The notes beneath the pieces were generated by a model. The model searched no databases. It had not been told where the DNA came from and saw only the letters and a program-made list of their open reading frames with translations. Below, one piece after another: positions 51,725 through 59,572 of a DNA stretch of 64,000 nucleotides. The DNA is from Bradyrhizobium sp. BRP22 (GTDB lineage Bacteria; Pseudomonadota; Alphaproteobacteria; Rhizobiales; Xanthobacteraceae). A program made the translations under genes and the position numbers. Location: contig NZ_JADYVX010000019.1 in NCBI RefSeq assembly GCF_020194175.1, positions 81,237-145,236 on the forward strand. Direction: 5' to 3'. The first letter of the stretch is position 1, and every line of letters starts with the position of its first letter.

Positions 51725-53965
51725 CTAAGCCGCCTGCCGGCGTCCCAGCACCTTGTCCAGGGTGATGGGCAGGTCGCGCACCCGCACGCCGGTCGCGTGG
51801 TAGACGGCATTGGCGACCGCCGCCGCGACCCCGACGATCCCGATTTCGCCGAGCCCCTTCATCCCGAGCGGATTGATCAAGGCGTCCGGCTCGTCGACGA
51901 AGATCACCTCGATGTCGTGGATGTCGGCGTTGACGGGCACATGGTACTCGGCGATGTCGTGGTTGATGATCCGGCCAAGCCCGTGGTCGTAGATCGTCTC
52001 CTCATGCAGCGCCATGCCGATGCCGCCGACGACGGCGCCCATCACCTGGCTGCGTGCCGTCTTCGGATTCAGCACGCGGCCCGCCGCAACCGCGCTGACG
52101 ACGCGCGTAACCCTGACGACGCCGAGCTCTTCGTCGACCTTGACCTCAACGAACACGGCCGAATGCGTGTTCCTGGCGTGCGCCTTGTCCTGCGCGAACT
52201 CGTTGGTCTTTTCCTTCTCGATCCGTTCCATGGCGGCGTGCCGCATGATGTCGGAGATCGAAACTCCACGGTCAGTCTGCCTCCGGCTGACGAGCTTGCC
52301 GTCCGAGAGGGTGACGTCTTCCTCGACCGCGTCGGCAAGCGGCGAGCCCTTCATCAGCTTTGCCCGCCGCAGCAGCTCGCTCCGAACCTCGCCCGCGGTC
52401 GCGATCACGGCATGGCAGGCGGAGGCAGCCATCCACGACCCGCCTTCGACCGGCGCGCTCGGCAGCGTGGAATCGGCCAGGTGGATCGTGATGTTCTCGA
52501 TCGGAAGCCCGAGGCTGTCGGCCGCGACCTGGGCCATGATCGTGTAGGTGCCGGTGCCGATATCGGACGCTGCGCAGGAGACCTCGGCGTGGCCATTGGC
52601 CGTCATGGCGATCCGCACCGCGACCGGCACCTGCAGCGCTTCCCAGACGCCGGAGGCCATGCCCCAGCCGACGAGAGCCTTGCCATCGCGCATGGCGCGC
52701 GGCTCCGGCTTGCGCCTGTCCCAGCCAAAGGCGGCTGCGCCCTCGCGATAGCATTCGCGCAGGCGCTTGCTGGTGTAGGGCAGGTCCTCGTTCTGGTCGC
52801 GCTCCGAATAGCAGCGCAGCCGCAGTTCCACCGGATCCATCTTCAGCGCGACCGCGAGCTCGTCCATCGCGCTCTCCAGCGCGTAGACGCCGGTCGCCGC
52901 ACCCGGCGCACGCATGTCGCAGGACGTCGGCACGTCCAGGTGCGCCACGCGGTGTTCATATCGTGCATTCGGCGACGCATAGAGTAGCGCCGACCAGCCG
53001 GTATCGTTGCGTGAGAATTCCTCGAACTGCGAGGTCGTGCCAACAGCCTCATGCGTGATCGCATCGAGCGTGCCGTCGCGCCGCGCGCCAAGCGCCAGCC
53101 GCTCGATGGTGGCTGGACGATAGCCCAGCCCGTACATCTGCTGCCGCGTCAGCACCAGCCGCACCGAGCGCTGAAGCTTCAGCGCGCCCATCACCGCCAG
53201 CACCACCTGATATTGCGGCCGCAGGCCGGCGCCGAAGGCGCCGCCGACATAGGGCGAGATCACGCGGATCTCGTTCGGCTTCTTCTCGAACACGCCGCAG
53301 AGGAACTGCTGCACGTTCTGCACGCCCTGGGTCTTGTCATAGACCGTCAGCGGGCCGCCGGCCTCCCACATCGCCGTCGTCGCAAACAGCTCCATCGGAT
53401 TGTGATGCTCGGTCGGGATGAAATAGTCAGCCTCGTGGCGGACCTCGGCTGCCGCAAACGCCTTCGCAGCGTCGCCGCGCAGCTTGTCCGGCTTCTCGAC
53501 GACGATGGCATCATCGCGCCTGCGATACACATCGGTGACGAATGGCTGCTTCTCGTAGTCGACGCGAACGAGCGACGCCGCATAGCGGGCGATTTCCCAT
53601 TCTTCCGCCAGCACCAGCGCGATCGGCTGCTGGTTGAACTTCACCGCGTCATCATAGAGCGGGCGAAACGGTGAACCGTCCTCCGGTGCGAGGTCGTCCC
53701 TCCATGCCTCGTCGCTGTCGGCGACCCGCGGCCTGTTCTCGTGGGTGATGACATCGAGCACACCCGGCACGCGAAGTGCCTCGCCGGCGTCGATCCGTGC
53801 GATGCGGCCTCTGGCAATGGTTGCTTCCACGACCGCGCCATAGGCGAGGCCGCCTGCATTGAAATCGCCGGCATATTTGGCCGCACCCGTGACTTTGGCG
53901 CGCCCATCGACGCGCGAGGTGGGGGTGCCGGTATAGGCTTTCGCGGTGTTATTGGGCGTGCTCAT
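51725..53965 (-). CDS. Molybdenum hydroxylase large subunit (PaoC/YagR-like aldehyde oxidase)
   Basis: The 746 residues form the molybdopterin-cytosine-dinucleotide subunit of the xanthine-oxidase family. The a/b-hammerhead domain is N-terminal (VDGRAKVTGAAKYAGDF). The cofactor-binding signature GGAFGAGLRPQYQVVLAV follows, and the catalytic glutamate is in GMKGLGEIGIVGVAAAV near the C-terminus. It is the last gene of a three-gene operon, starting 4 bp inside the FAD-subunit gene. With the subunits at 53962 and 54975 it should form an aldehyde oxidase/dehydrogenase of the PaoABC type. Confidence 0.92.
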   Translation of the reverse strand: MSTPNNTAKAYTGTPTSRVDGRAKVTGAAKYAGDFNAGGLAYGAVVEATIARGRIARIDAGEALRVPGVLDVITHENRPRVADSDEAWRDDLAPEDGSPFRPLYDDAVKFNQQPIALVLAEEWEIARYAASLVRVDYEKQPFVTDVYRRRDDAIVVEKPDKLRGDAAKAFAAAEVRHEADYFIPTEHHNPMELFATTAMWEAGGPLTVYDKTQGVQNVQQFLCGVFEKKPNEIRVISPYVGGAFGAGLRPQYQVVLAVMGALKLQRSVRLVLTRQQMYGLGYRPATIERLALGARRDGTLDAITHEAVGTTSQFEEFSRNDTGWSALLYASPNARYEHRVAHLDVPTSCDMRAPGAATGVYALESAMDELAVALKMDPVELRLRCYSERDQNEDLPYTSKRLRECYREGAAAFGWDRRKPEPRAMRDGKALVGWGMASGVWEALQVPVAVRIAMTANGHAEVSCAASDIGTGTYTIMAQVAADSLGLPIENITIHLADSTLPSAPVEGGSWMAASACHAVIATAGEVRSELLRRAKLMKGSPLADAVEEDVTLSDGKLVSRRQTDRGVSISDIMRHAAMERIEKEKTNEFAQDKAHARNTHSAVFVEVKVDEELGVVRVTRVVSAVAAGRVLNPKTARSQVMGAVVGGIGMALHEETIYDHGLGRIINHDIAEYHVPVNADIHDIEVIFVDEPDALINPLGMKGLGEIGIVGVAAAVANAVYHATGVRVRDLPITLDKVLGRRQAA

Positions 53966-54978
53966 TGGATCGTCTTGTTCGATTGCGATTGCGGCGTGCC
54001 ATGCGCGGCTTGGGTCAGCGTGCGGATGATCGCCCGCCGGGCGAGATCGACCTTGAAATCGTTATGCGCCTGTGGCCGGGCGTCGCGAAGCAGAAGGTCG
54101 GCCGCGCGGGCAAAGCTCGCGTCCTCTGCGGGTTGTCCACGCAGCGCTGCCTCGGCCCCTGCATCGCGCCACGGTTTGTGCGCGACACCGCCGAGCGCGA
54201 GCCGCGCCTCCTCGATCGTGCCGTTCTTGATCTCGAGCGCGGCCGCGACTGAGACCAGCGCGAAGGCATAGGACATCCGATCGCGGATCTTCAGGTAGGA
54301 GTAGTGCGTCGCGAAGCCCTTGGCCGGCACCTCGATCGCGGTGATGATCTCGTCTGGCGCGAGATTGGTGTCGATATGCGGGGTGTCGCCGGGCAGGCGG
54401 TGAAAGTCCGCGAACGGAATGGCGCGCGCGCCCTTTGCGCCGGTCACGTGCACAGTGGCATCGAGTGCGGCGAGCGCCACACACATGTCGGACGGATGCG
54501 TCGCAATGCAGGACGTGCTGGCGCCAAGGATGGCGTGACCGCGGTTGACGCCGTTGACGGCCGAGCAGCCCGAGCCCGGTTGCCGCTTGTTGCAGGGTGT
54601 TGCGGTGTCGTAGAAGTAGGCGCATCGCGTCCGCTGCAGGAGGTTGCCCCCGGTGGAAGCCATGTTGCGCAATTGCTGCGAGGCGCCGGCCAAGATCGCG
54701 CTTGACAGCAGCGGATAGCGCTTTTCGATCAGCGGATGCCAGGCAAGATCGGCGTTGGGCACCAGCGCGCCGATCCGCAAGCCTCCCGAGGCTGTCTCTT
54801 CGACCGAGTTCAGCGGCAGTCGGGAGATGTCGATCAGCGTCGTTGGCCGCTCGACATTATCCTTCATGAGATCGAGCAGGTTGGTGCCGCCGGCTATGAA
54901 CTTCGCGCCGCCATTGGCGGCGATCAGCCGCACCGCATCGGCGACGTCGCTGGCTTTTGTATATTGGAACGGGATCAT
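53962..54978 (-). CDS. FAD (and 4Fe-4S) subunit of the molybdenum hydroxylase (PaoB/YagS-like)
   Basis: The 338 residues are an FAD-binding subunit of the CO-dehydrogenase medium type: IPFQYTKASDVADAVRLIA at the start and FIAGGTNLLDLMKDNVERP for flavin. In addition it has TRCAYFYDTATPCNKRQPGS and a following Cys, the [4Fe-4S]-cluster insertion found in PaoB, and the ATHPSDMCVALAALDA motif. The ATG at 54978 overlaps the 2Fe-2S gene by 4 bp; the longer upstream frame belongs to that neighbour. Confidence 0.93.
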   Translation of the reverse strand: MIPFQYTKASDVADAVRLIAANGGAKFIAGGTNLLDLMKDNVERPTTLIDISRLPLNSVEETASGGLRIGALVPNADLAWHPLIEKRYPLLSSAILAGASQQLRNMASTGGNLLQRTRCAYFYDTATPCNKRQPGSGCSAVNGVNRGHAILGASTSCIATHPSDMCVALAALDATVHVTGAKGARAIPFADFHRLPGDTPHIDTNLAPDEIITAIEVPAKGFATHYSYLKIRDRMSYAFALVSVAAALEIKNGTIEEARLALGGVAHKPWRDAGAEAALRGQPAEDASFARAADLLLRDARPQAHNDFKVDLARRAIIRTLTQAAHGTPQSQSNKTIQ

Positions 54979-55490
54979 GGCTTGGCCCCCATCGCCTGCT
55001 GGATCGCTGAAACGATGTTGGGATAGGCGCCGCAACGGCAGATGTTGCCGCTCATGAACTCCCTGATCTCATCGGCGGTCTTGGCCCGTCCCTCGGCGAT
55101 CAGCCCGACGCCGGAGCAGATCTGGCCGGGCGTGCAATAGCCGCATTGGAAAGCATCGTGGTCGATGAACGCCTGCTGCAGCGGATCCAGTGCGCCGTTG
55201 GCGGCCAGTCCCTCGATGGTGGTGACGTGCGCCCCGTCCCGCATCACCGCAAGCGTCAGGCAGGAGTTGATGCGGCGGCCGTCGACCAGCACCGTGCATG
55301 CGCCGCATTGACCGTGGTCGCATCCCTTCTTGGTGCCGGTGAGGTCGAGATGATCTCTCAGCGCGTCCAGAAGCGAAACCCAGGGCAGGACCGAAAAGCG
55401 CCTCTCGATCCCGTTGACGATCAGTGTCACCGATACCTTCTCCGGCAGCGGGGAGGGGCTGGCGCCCGGGTGCACGGCTCCATCTTGCAT
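54975..55490 (-). CDS. 2Fe-2S subunit of the molybdenum hydroxylase (PaoA/YagT-like)
   Basis: The 171 residues carry both [2Fe-2S] clusters: the plant-type one at GCDHGQCGACTVLVDGRRIN and the C-terminal one at QCGYCTPGQIC with NICRCGAYPNI. E. coli PaoA begins with a twin-arginine signal that sends the complex to the periplasm; here the N-terminus is only MQDGAVHPGASPSPLPEKV, with no such signal, so this complex should be cytosolic. It is the first gene of the operon. Confidence 0.93.
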   Translation of the reverse strand: MQDGAVHPGASPSPLPEKVSVTLIVNGIERRFSVLPWVSLLDALRDHLDLTGTKKGCDHGQCGACTVLVDGRRINSCLTLAVMRDGAHVTTIEGLAANGALDPLQQAFIDHDAFQCGYCTPGQICSGVGLIAEGRAKTADEIREFMSGNICRCGAYPNIVSAIQQAMGAKP

Positions 55491-55821
55491 CGTCAGCGGC
55501 TCCGTCTCTGCAGGGTGGCTGTCATCCGCGAGGAATTACAGCGGAGAATACCGACCACTTAGATTGGTTCCAAAGTCAGCCGCAGCATGTCGGAGCCACC
55601 GTTCCGATTCTTTCCAAATCGCACGCGGATTCCGTGACTGCATTTGGCACCCGGGTGACATCACGACGCGGGCAGCTCTCGGCTGCCACTTGGCTTCGCC
55701 TCGTCCGCAGCTCGCGCCTTGCTATGAATGTATTCCGTGAAGTTGGTGGTCTTGGTCGCGGATGGCCCGTTGGCGAAGGTCCTGTTCGACCGCGAGACAA
55801 TGTCGCTCGATTATTGGCCGC
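55491..55821. other. Gene-free stretch, about 330 bp
   Basis: This lies upstream of the aldehyde oxidase operon and should hold its promoter. I see no clear -35/-10, RNA gene or repeat, and the frames here have no homology I recognise. Confidence 0.4.
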
Positions 55822-55935
55822 TCAATTGTTGCCTCTGCGCCACCCCATCTCGGCGTCGAGCCCAGCGACGATCAGGACGCCGGCGCTGGCGGCTGCCCCG
55901 ATGAGAATCAAGATGATGCTGAGTGCGTAAATCAC
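55822..55935 (-). CDS. Putative tiny membrane protein
   Basis: A GTG at 55935 with GAGG seven bases before opens a 37-residue frame: one membrane helix (YALSIILILIGAAASAGVLI) and a short tail ending GWRRGNN. The frame stays open to 56082 upstream but only this part looks like protein. It may be a membrane-binding micropeptide. Low certainty; no homology recognised. Confidence 0.4.
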   Translation of the reverse strand: MIYALSIILILIGAAASAGVLIVAGLDAEMGWRRGNN

Positions 55936-56092
55936 GATGGCGACCTCGGCGAACTGATCATCCGATATAAGTAAGCGAGAGCCTTCATCGTTCCGTGGGT
56001 GTTGGGCCAAAAAAACAACCGGCCGCGACAGTCGCGGCTTTTCAGGTCGCTGCGTGAGCGCCGTCTTCGTCAGGCCGCCCACCAGAGCCCCT

Positions 56093-56329
56093 CTATCGTG
56101 GCGGTCTCAGTTCCCCACCAAACCAGCCCAATACTTCGGAACTGATTGGATCGGCCGCAGCCTGGGCTTCATGGACGAGCCCGCATTTCCGACATCGCAG
56201 GGTCCAGTGCTCGAAACCAAGTCTTCCCGGCACGACATGCAACACCTCCATTCGGGCTTGGCACATCGGGCACCGGGGCCGCACGGTTTCGCGGGGCGAA
56301 AGCTTGTTGGTGAGTTGCGCCTCGGGCAT
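56093..56329 (-). CDS. Small zinc-ribbon protein
   Basis: The 78 residues start at the ATG at 56329 with GGGAG before it (MPEAQLTNKLSPRETVRP). Two CxxC knuckles, CPMCQARM and CRKCGLVH, bracket about 25 residues, a zinc-ribbon of the kind that binds nucleic acid or stabilises a fold. It ends in a proline/arginine tail. It lies in a patch of small genes; the function is unknown. Confidence 0.7.
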   Translation of the reverse strand: MPEAQLTNKLSPRETVRPRCPMCQARMEVLHVVPGRLGFEHWTLRCRKCGLVHEAQAAADPISSEVLGWFGGELRPPR

Positions 56330-56635
56330 ACGGTACTCCCTGTTTTGCGGCGGGAGCACAACACTCTCAGTCACCGATGGAGGCCGAGGATTGAGCGGTG
56401 ATGATTACACTATATACTCGGACAATGCCTGGCGTATGTTAAAAAGTATACGCTGCAGAGGCTTGAATCTCCCCGAATCCGCGCTGCCGCGGGCGTGGGA
56501 TACCGATCGGAAGGAGCGCTGAGCAGAGCCGTGCTGCGGCGTTATGGCGTCAGGCTCGGCGAAGCCGAGTAAACAGGACACGCTCAAGCTTCATGGCTTT
56601 GCGGTCTTTGTCGAAGACGATTTCCTGCATCATGC
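56330..56635. other. Gene-free stretch, about 305 bp
   Basis: This lies between the zinc-ribbon gene and the S21 gene, both on minus. An AT-rich segment at 56400-56450 (TGATTACACTATATACTCGG) may hold the promoter of the zinc-ribbon gene. Nothing else was recognised. Confidence 0.35.
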
Positions 56636-56971
56636 TCAGTCGCGCGTTTGCACGCGACCCTGGATCGCAGCGGGCGCGTTCTGTCCTGTTGTGGCGGTGG
56701 CGCTCGCGCTCGCTCGCAGTCCTGTTCCGCGCTTGTTGTTGTCGACTGGCTTCTTGACCGGAGCGGCGATCAGTCCGTCTCGAACAGCCTGCTTGCGTGC
56801 CTGCTTGCGCAACCGTCGTATCGCTTCCGTTTTCTCGCGCGCAGCCTTGTCCGAGGGCTTCTCGTAGAAGCGACGGCGGCGCATCTCCCTGAAAACACCT
56901 TCGCGCTGCATCTTTCGCTTCAGAATTCGAAGTGCCTGGTCGACATTGTTGTCTCGAACGAATACCTGCAT
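56636..56971 (-). CDS. rpsU: 30S ribosomal protein S21 with a long C-terminal tail
   Basis: S21 binds the 30S platform and helps initiation. The product from the ATG at 56971 is 111 residues. The S21 core is residues 1-65 (MQVFVRDNNVDQALRILKRK; FREMRRRRFYEKPSDKAARE). Residues about 66-111 are a tail rich in Ala, Thr, Gln and Gly (TGLRASASATATTGQNAPAA), longer than in most S21 proteins (about 65-100). It is probably a paralogue, as Bradyrhizobium has more than one. GGGAGAAAAG precedes the ATG. It is not in a ribosomal operon here. Confidence 0.9.
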   Translation of the reverse strand: MQVFVRDNNVDQALRILKRKMQREGVFREMRRRRFYEKPSDKAAREKTEAIRRLRKQARKQAVRDGLIAAPVKKPVDNNKRGTGLRASASATATTGQNAPAAIQGRVQTRD

Positions 56972-57467
56972 GCGCTTTTCTCCCAAGCATTGGCGGCGCA
57001 AACCGTTGAAGCGTCACCCAATTGGATGCGTCAGCGATTTCCGGAGTACGGCAGTTTAGTTGAAAGCGACCCCGGCGCGGCGAAAAGAAGCTGGGACGCA
57101 ATTCCGAGCCGCCACAATCTTCCTGTTTGGATGGAAGGCACGGCTCACGACGATCGGCAGCGAAGCCGAACGATGGTATCCAACATGGAGGCTGCGGGTG
57201 GAAATAGCCAGCTCTTTTTGCAGGACTTGGATTGAGCGCTTGTGCTCTTGCATGTGCAGCCGATGATGCCGCATCGAACAGAGACGGAGTTCCTTCGGTG
57301 CGGCCGATTCACCTGCGACACTTGTAATCTGGCACCAAGGCCTGTAGGTTGTGTTCGTTCGATTAGCCGCTGTGCCTTTCTGAATGTGCCTGCGGGCTCT
57401 TTCCCAAAGACATCGACCAGTTGAATGGATCGCGTGACGGTCACGCGAGTGCTTTGGAGAAGAAAGA
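56972..57467. other. Divergent gene-free stretch, about 495 bp
   Basis: This lies between rpsU (minus) and the cold-shock gene (plus) and holds both promoters and probably a long cspA leader. Short open frames here overlap each other and lack features of real genes. A dyad at 57431-57447 is described separately. Confidence 0.45.
57431..57447. promoter_or_regulatory. Dyad just upstream of the cold-shock gene
   Basis: CGCGTGACGGTCACGCG is two 8-bp perfect arms around one base, 20 bp before the cspA ATG. Read as RNA it could only hairpin with some arm unpairing and would sequester little; as DNA it is a typical operator-like dyad. It may control cspA transcription or translation. Confidence 0.4.
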
Positions 57468-57677
57468 ATGCAGACGGGTACTGTGAAGTGGTTTAATGGC
57501 CAGAAGGGGTTTGGATTTATCCAGCCGAATGATGGCGGGAACGACGTGTTCGTTCATATCAGCGCCGTTGAGCGGGCGGGTCTTTCCGGCCTTGCCGAAG
57601 GCCAGAAGGTTTCTTTTGAAATCAAGACCGACAAAATGCGCGGCAAGGTAAGCGCGGAGAATTTGTCGCTGGCTTGA
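57468..57677 (+). CDS. cspA: Cold-shock protein
   Basis: The 69-residue single-stranded nucleic-acid chaperone has the RNP motifs KGFGFIQ (RNP1, about 13-19) and VFVHISA (RNP2, about 27-33). It starts MQTGTVKWFNGQ, the usual N-terminus, after GGAGAAGAAAG. It is of the CspA size. The leader upstream is long, as expected for a cold-induced mRNA, but that is inference. Confidence 0.93.
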   Translation: MQTGTVKWFNGQKGFGFIQPNDGGNDVFVHISAVERAGLSGLAEGQKVSFEIKTDKMRGKVSAENLSLA

Positions 57678-57685
57678 AACGTTCG

Positions 57686-57719
57686 CGCCATTTCGCGGAT
57701 GTACTGAATGGCGATTTTT
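57686..57719 (+). terminator. Candidate terminator after the cold-shock gene
   Basis: CGCCATT / AATGGCG form a 7-bp perfect stem with a 14-nt loop, followed by ATTTTTG, 8 bp after the cspA stop. It is consistent with a one-gene transcript. Confidence 0.5.
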
Positions 57720-57819
57720 GCCTGCTCGATCCCAGGATCGGGCGGGCTTTGCGTCGTTCCGGATTGAATTGAACAGGAAGCGCAAGAAGGTGTTATCGAA
57801 ATAGCGCATGTGTTCGGCT

Positions 57820-58008
57820 CTAGCCTTGATCCGGCCTTCGTAGGGGGCCGATGATCAGGCGATAGGTTGGCACTCGATCCGTGTCCCAGGATTCCATGGT
57901 CGCGTCGCAGATGGCGCATTTGAAATTGTTGATCTCACGCGCTGAGACGACGCTTTCGGTGCGGCTGTAGACTGCGCCGCATTCGCAGATACGCTTTCCG
58001 TTTGTCAT
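57820..58008 (-). CDS. Small zinc-binding-like protein
   Basis: The 62 residues start at the ATG at 58008 with an AAAGA-type site. Cysteines are in CECGAVY and CAICDATM, so a zinc knuckle (CxC ... CxxC) is likely; the rest, MESWDTDRVPTYRLIIG, is polar. Together with the protein at 56093 it makes two small zinc-ribbon genes near rpsU and cspA. Function unknown. Confidence 0.65.
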   Translation of the reverse strand: MTNGKRICECGAVYSRTESVVSAREINNFKCAICDATMESWDTDRVPTYRLIIGPLRRPDQG

Positions 58009-58226
58009 CACATCTTTCTTCTGCAGTCGACGTCCGAGTCGCATCATCTGCTATAAGCTCGGTCGCGAAGTGAAGCTGGTCGCTCGCAGCGTGGATAAGA
58101 ACGCGACAGCAATGTGGCTTCAATGCGCGATGGTGCATCGATCAGTGTCAAGCCATTGACTTCCGGCGCTTAGCGGCGCAGTGCGAACCTCATCTGACGC
58201 TCATTCCCTATGGAGCAGGCGGACAC

Positions 58227-58457
58227 ATGGCGAAGAGCATGCGGACTGCGCCGACCACCGAGTCAGGGCAAACCATTACATTCTCGCTGGCGGTCGGGCC
58301 GCTCAGGCAGGCATGCCGACTCCGGACGACGTTTCGGACCCAGAACCAGGCTCTCAGCTATCTGCACAGACACCGAACCGAATTCGAGCATATCGCTCGC
58401 GCGAGGCTTGCGCGCGGCGAGCTCGAGGATGGCGTGGTTCAACTGGTGATGCTTTAG
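58227..58457 (+). CDS. Hypothetical protein (76 residues)
   Basis: This is a small soluble basic protein, MAKSMRTAPTTESGQTITFS at the start and RARLARGELEDGVVQLVML at the end. It shows a helix-rich C-terminal half and no membrane segment or known motif. The ATG follows GGCGGACAC, a weak site. Similar short frames occur in Bradyrhizobium genomes, but I cannot name a family. Confidence 0.5.
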   Translation: MAKSMRTAPTTESGQTITFSLAVGPLRQACRLRTTFRTQNQALSYLHRHRTEFEHIARARLARGELEDGVVQLVML

Positions 58458-58601
58458 GCTTTGCTGGCCGGCGAGGAGATCAGCGCTGACATCTCCTTGA
58501 TCTGAACGGCTGGCTCCCGATTCCGCGCCTGATCGATCCAACCAGCGAGCCTGTTGCTGGCGCGGCTGGAATCTTGCGGAAGGCAACGAGGAGCACTTAC
58601 C

Positions 58602-58799
58602 ATGGCGCAGCTCGAGGACTTCGGATTGATCCGGGAGATCGTTGCAGCCGGCCGCCCCAGGCAGGTGATCGAGCATCTCGATCAGACCAGATATCAGCGT
58701 CTCGTCGAGTTGGGCTGGCTGAAGGCATTTTCCCATGACCTAGGCCATGTGTCCTATCGGGTAACCGAACGTGGGAGAGCCGCTGCTGCGCGCTCCTGA
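58602..58799 (+). CDS. Hypothetical small winged-helix-like protein (65 residues)
   Basis: The product starts MAQLEDFGLIREIVAAGRPR and runs as one helical domain: QVIEHLDQTRYQRLVELGWL, then HVSYRVTERGRAAAA. The pattern L-x6-GW-L then YRVTERG looks like a wing-plus-strand as in small MarR/PadR-like DNA binders, but it is too short for a complete one. Function unknown. Confidence 0.55.
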   Translation: MAQLEDFGLIREIVAAGRPRQVIEHLDQTRYQRLVELGWLKAFSHDLGHVSYRVTERGRAAAARS

Positions 58800-58852
58800 A
58801 GGCAAGTTGCCGGCCGATACGGGGACTTTGTGCTTCGGACAGGAAACGAGAC

Positions 58853-59221
58853 ATGGCCGATTTCAAGAAGCTGGATGAACTCGCGAAGATCGGTCGTGAT
58901 TTCATCAGTCTGCAGTTCAGGCTCACCCCGGGCAACGTGATCCAGTCTATCGATCGCCTCTGGGTTCTCGGTTATTGTTTCGGAGTTCTTGATGTTGTGG
59001 GGCAGCGCGCGCAGCTACAGGAATCCGTCGAGAGACTGGCGCTCGTTGCTGTTGGCTTCTTCCTCCTGATATCCGACGACGCCAAAGGCGCCGCTATGCG
59101 ACAGGCGCTGGACAGGCAGGACGACCCTCGTTTCGTCGAGGGCTCGCTGTGTGGAAGAAACGATATGCTCGCGTGGCTTGCCGATACGACCAAGGTGCCG
59201 AACGGATTATCGACGGTCTGA
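58853..59221 (+). CDS. Hypothetical protein (122 residues)
   Basis: The product starts MADFKKLDELAKIGRDFISL after GGAAACGAG. The middle (RLWVLGYCFGVLDVVGQRAQ; LALVAVGFFLLISDDAKGA) has a hydrophobic segment that may be membrane-associated. No catalytic motif is seen. It follows the small protein at 58602 on the same strand, 53 bp apart, and may share its transcript. Confidence 0.55.
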   Translation: MADFKKLDELAKIGRDFISLQFRLTPGNVIQSIDRLWVLGYCFGVLDVVGQRAQLQESVERLALVAVGFFLLISDDAKGAAMRQALDRQDDPRFVEGSLCGRNDMLAWLADTTKVPNGLSTV

Positions 59222-59572
59222 GCTGCCGCTCATCGCGATGAGTACCGGACGATTCACCTCGATCGTGCCGGCGGTGTCGACGTCTCACGGATTTGCGGTC
59301 AGCCCCGCCATGTCGAACCGATATGATGTCTGCACTGCGCCACTTGCGACAAACGCAACAATGGTCGTCGAGGCAAAGCTCTCAACCCCCCAGCGTTTGG
59401 AGGTTTGTTCCCTCTTGGAACACGGGAGATGCGGAACTTTGGCCCAATCCCGACTCACGCTGCCGCCCTTTTCTCGCCGCCATCATGATCCAGGAAATTC
59501 GAAAGGGGCGGGGTCCTACGGAGGCGGTTTCTGAAGCCCGACGTGATCGTCCGACATTTGCAGCAAAACGAA
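59222..59572. other. Gene-free stretch, about 350 bp
   Basis: Several overlapping open frames exist here in different phases, but none has codon or motif features of a real gene and no homology was recognised. It should carry the promoter of the hydrolase at 59573. Confidence 0.4.

Noticed and set aside
57056..57274. Short opposing frames between rpsU and cspA
   Set aside because: Plus and minus frames shadow each other; no homology, codon signal or site supports either.
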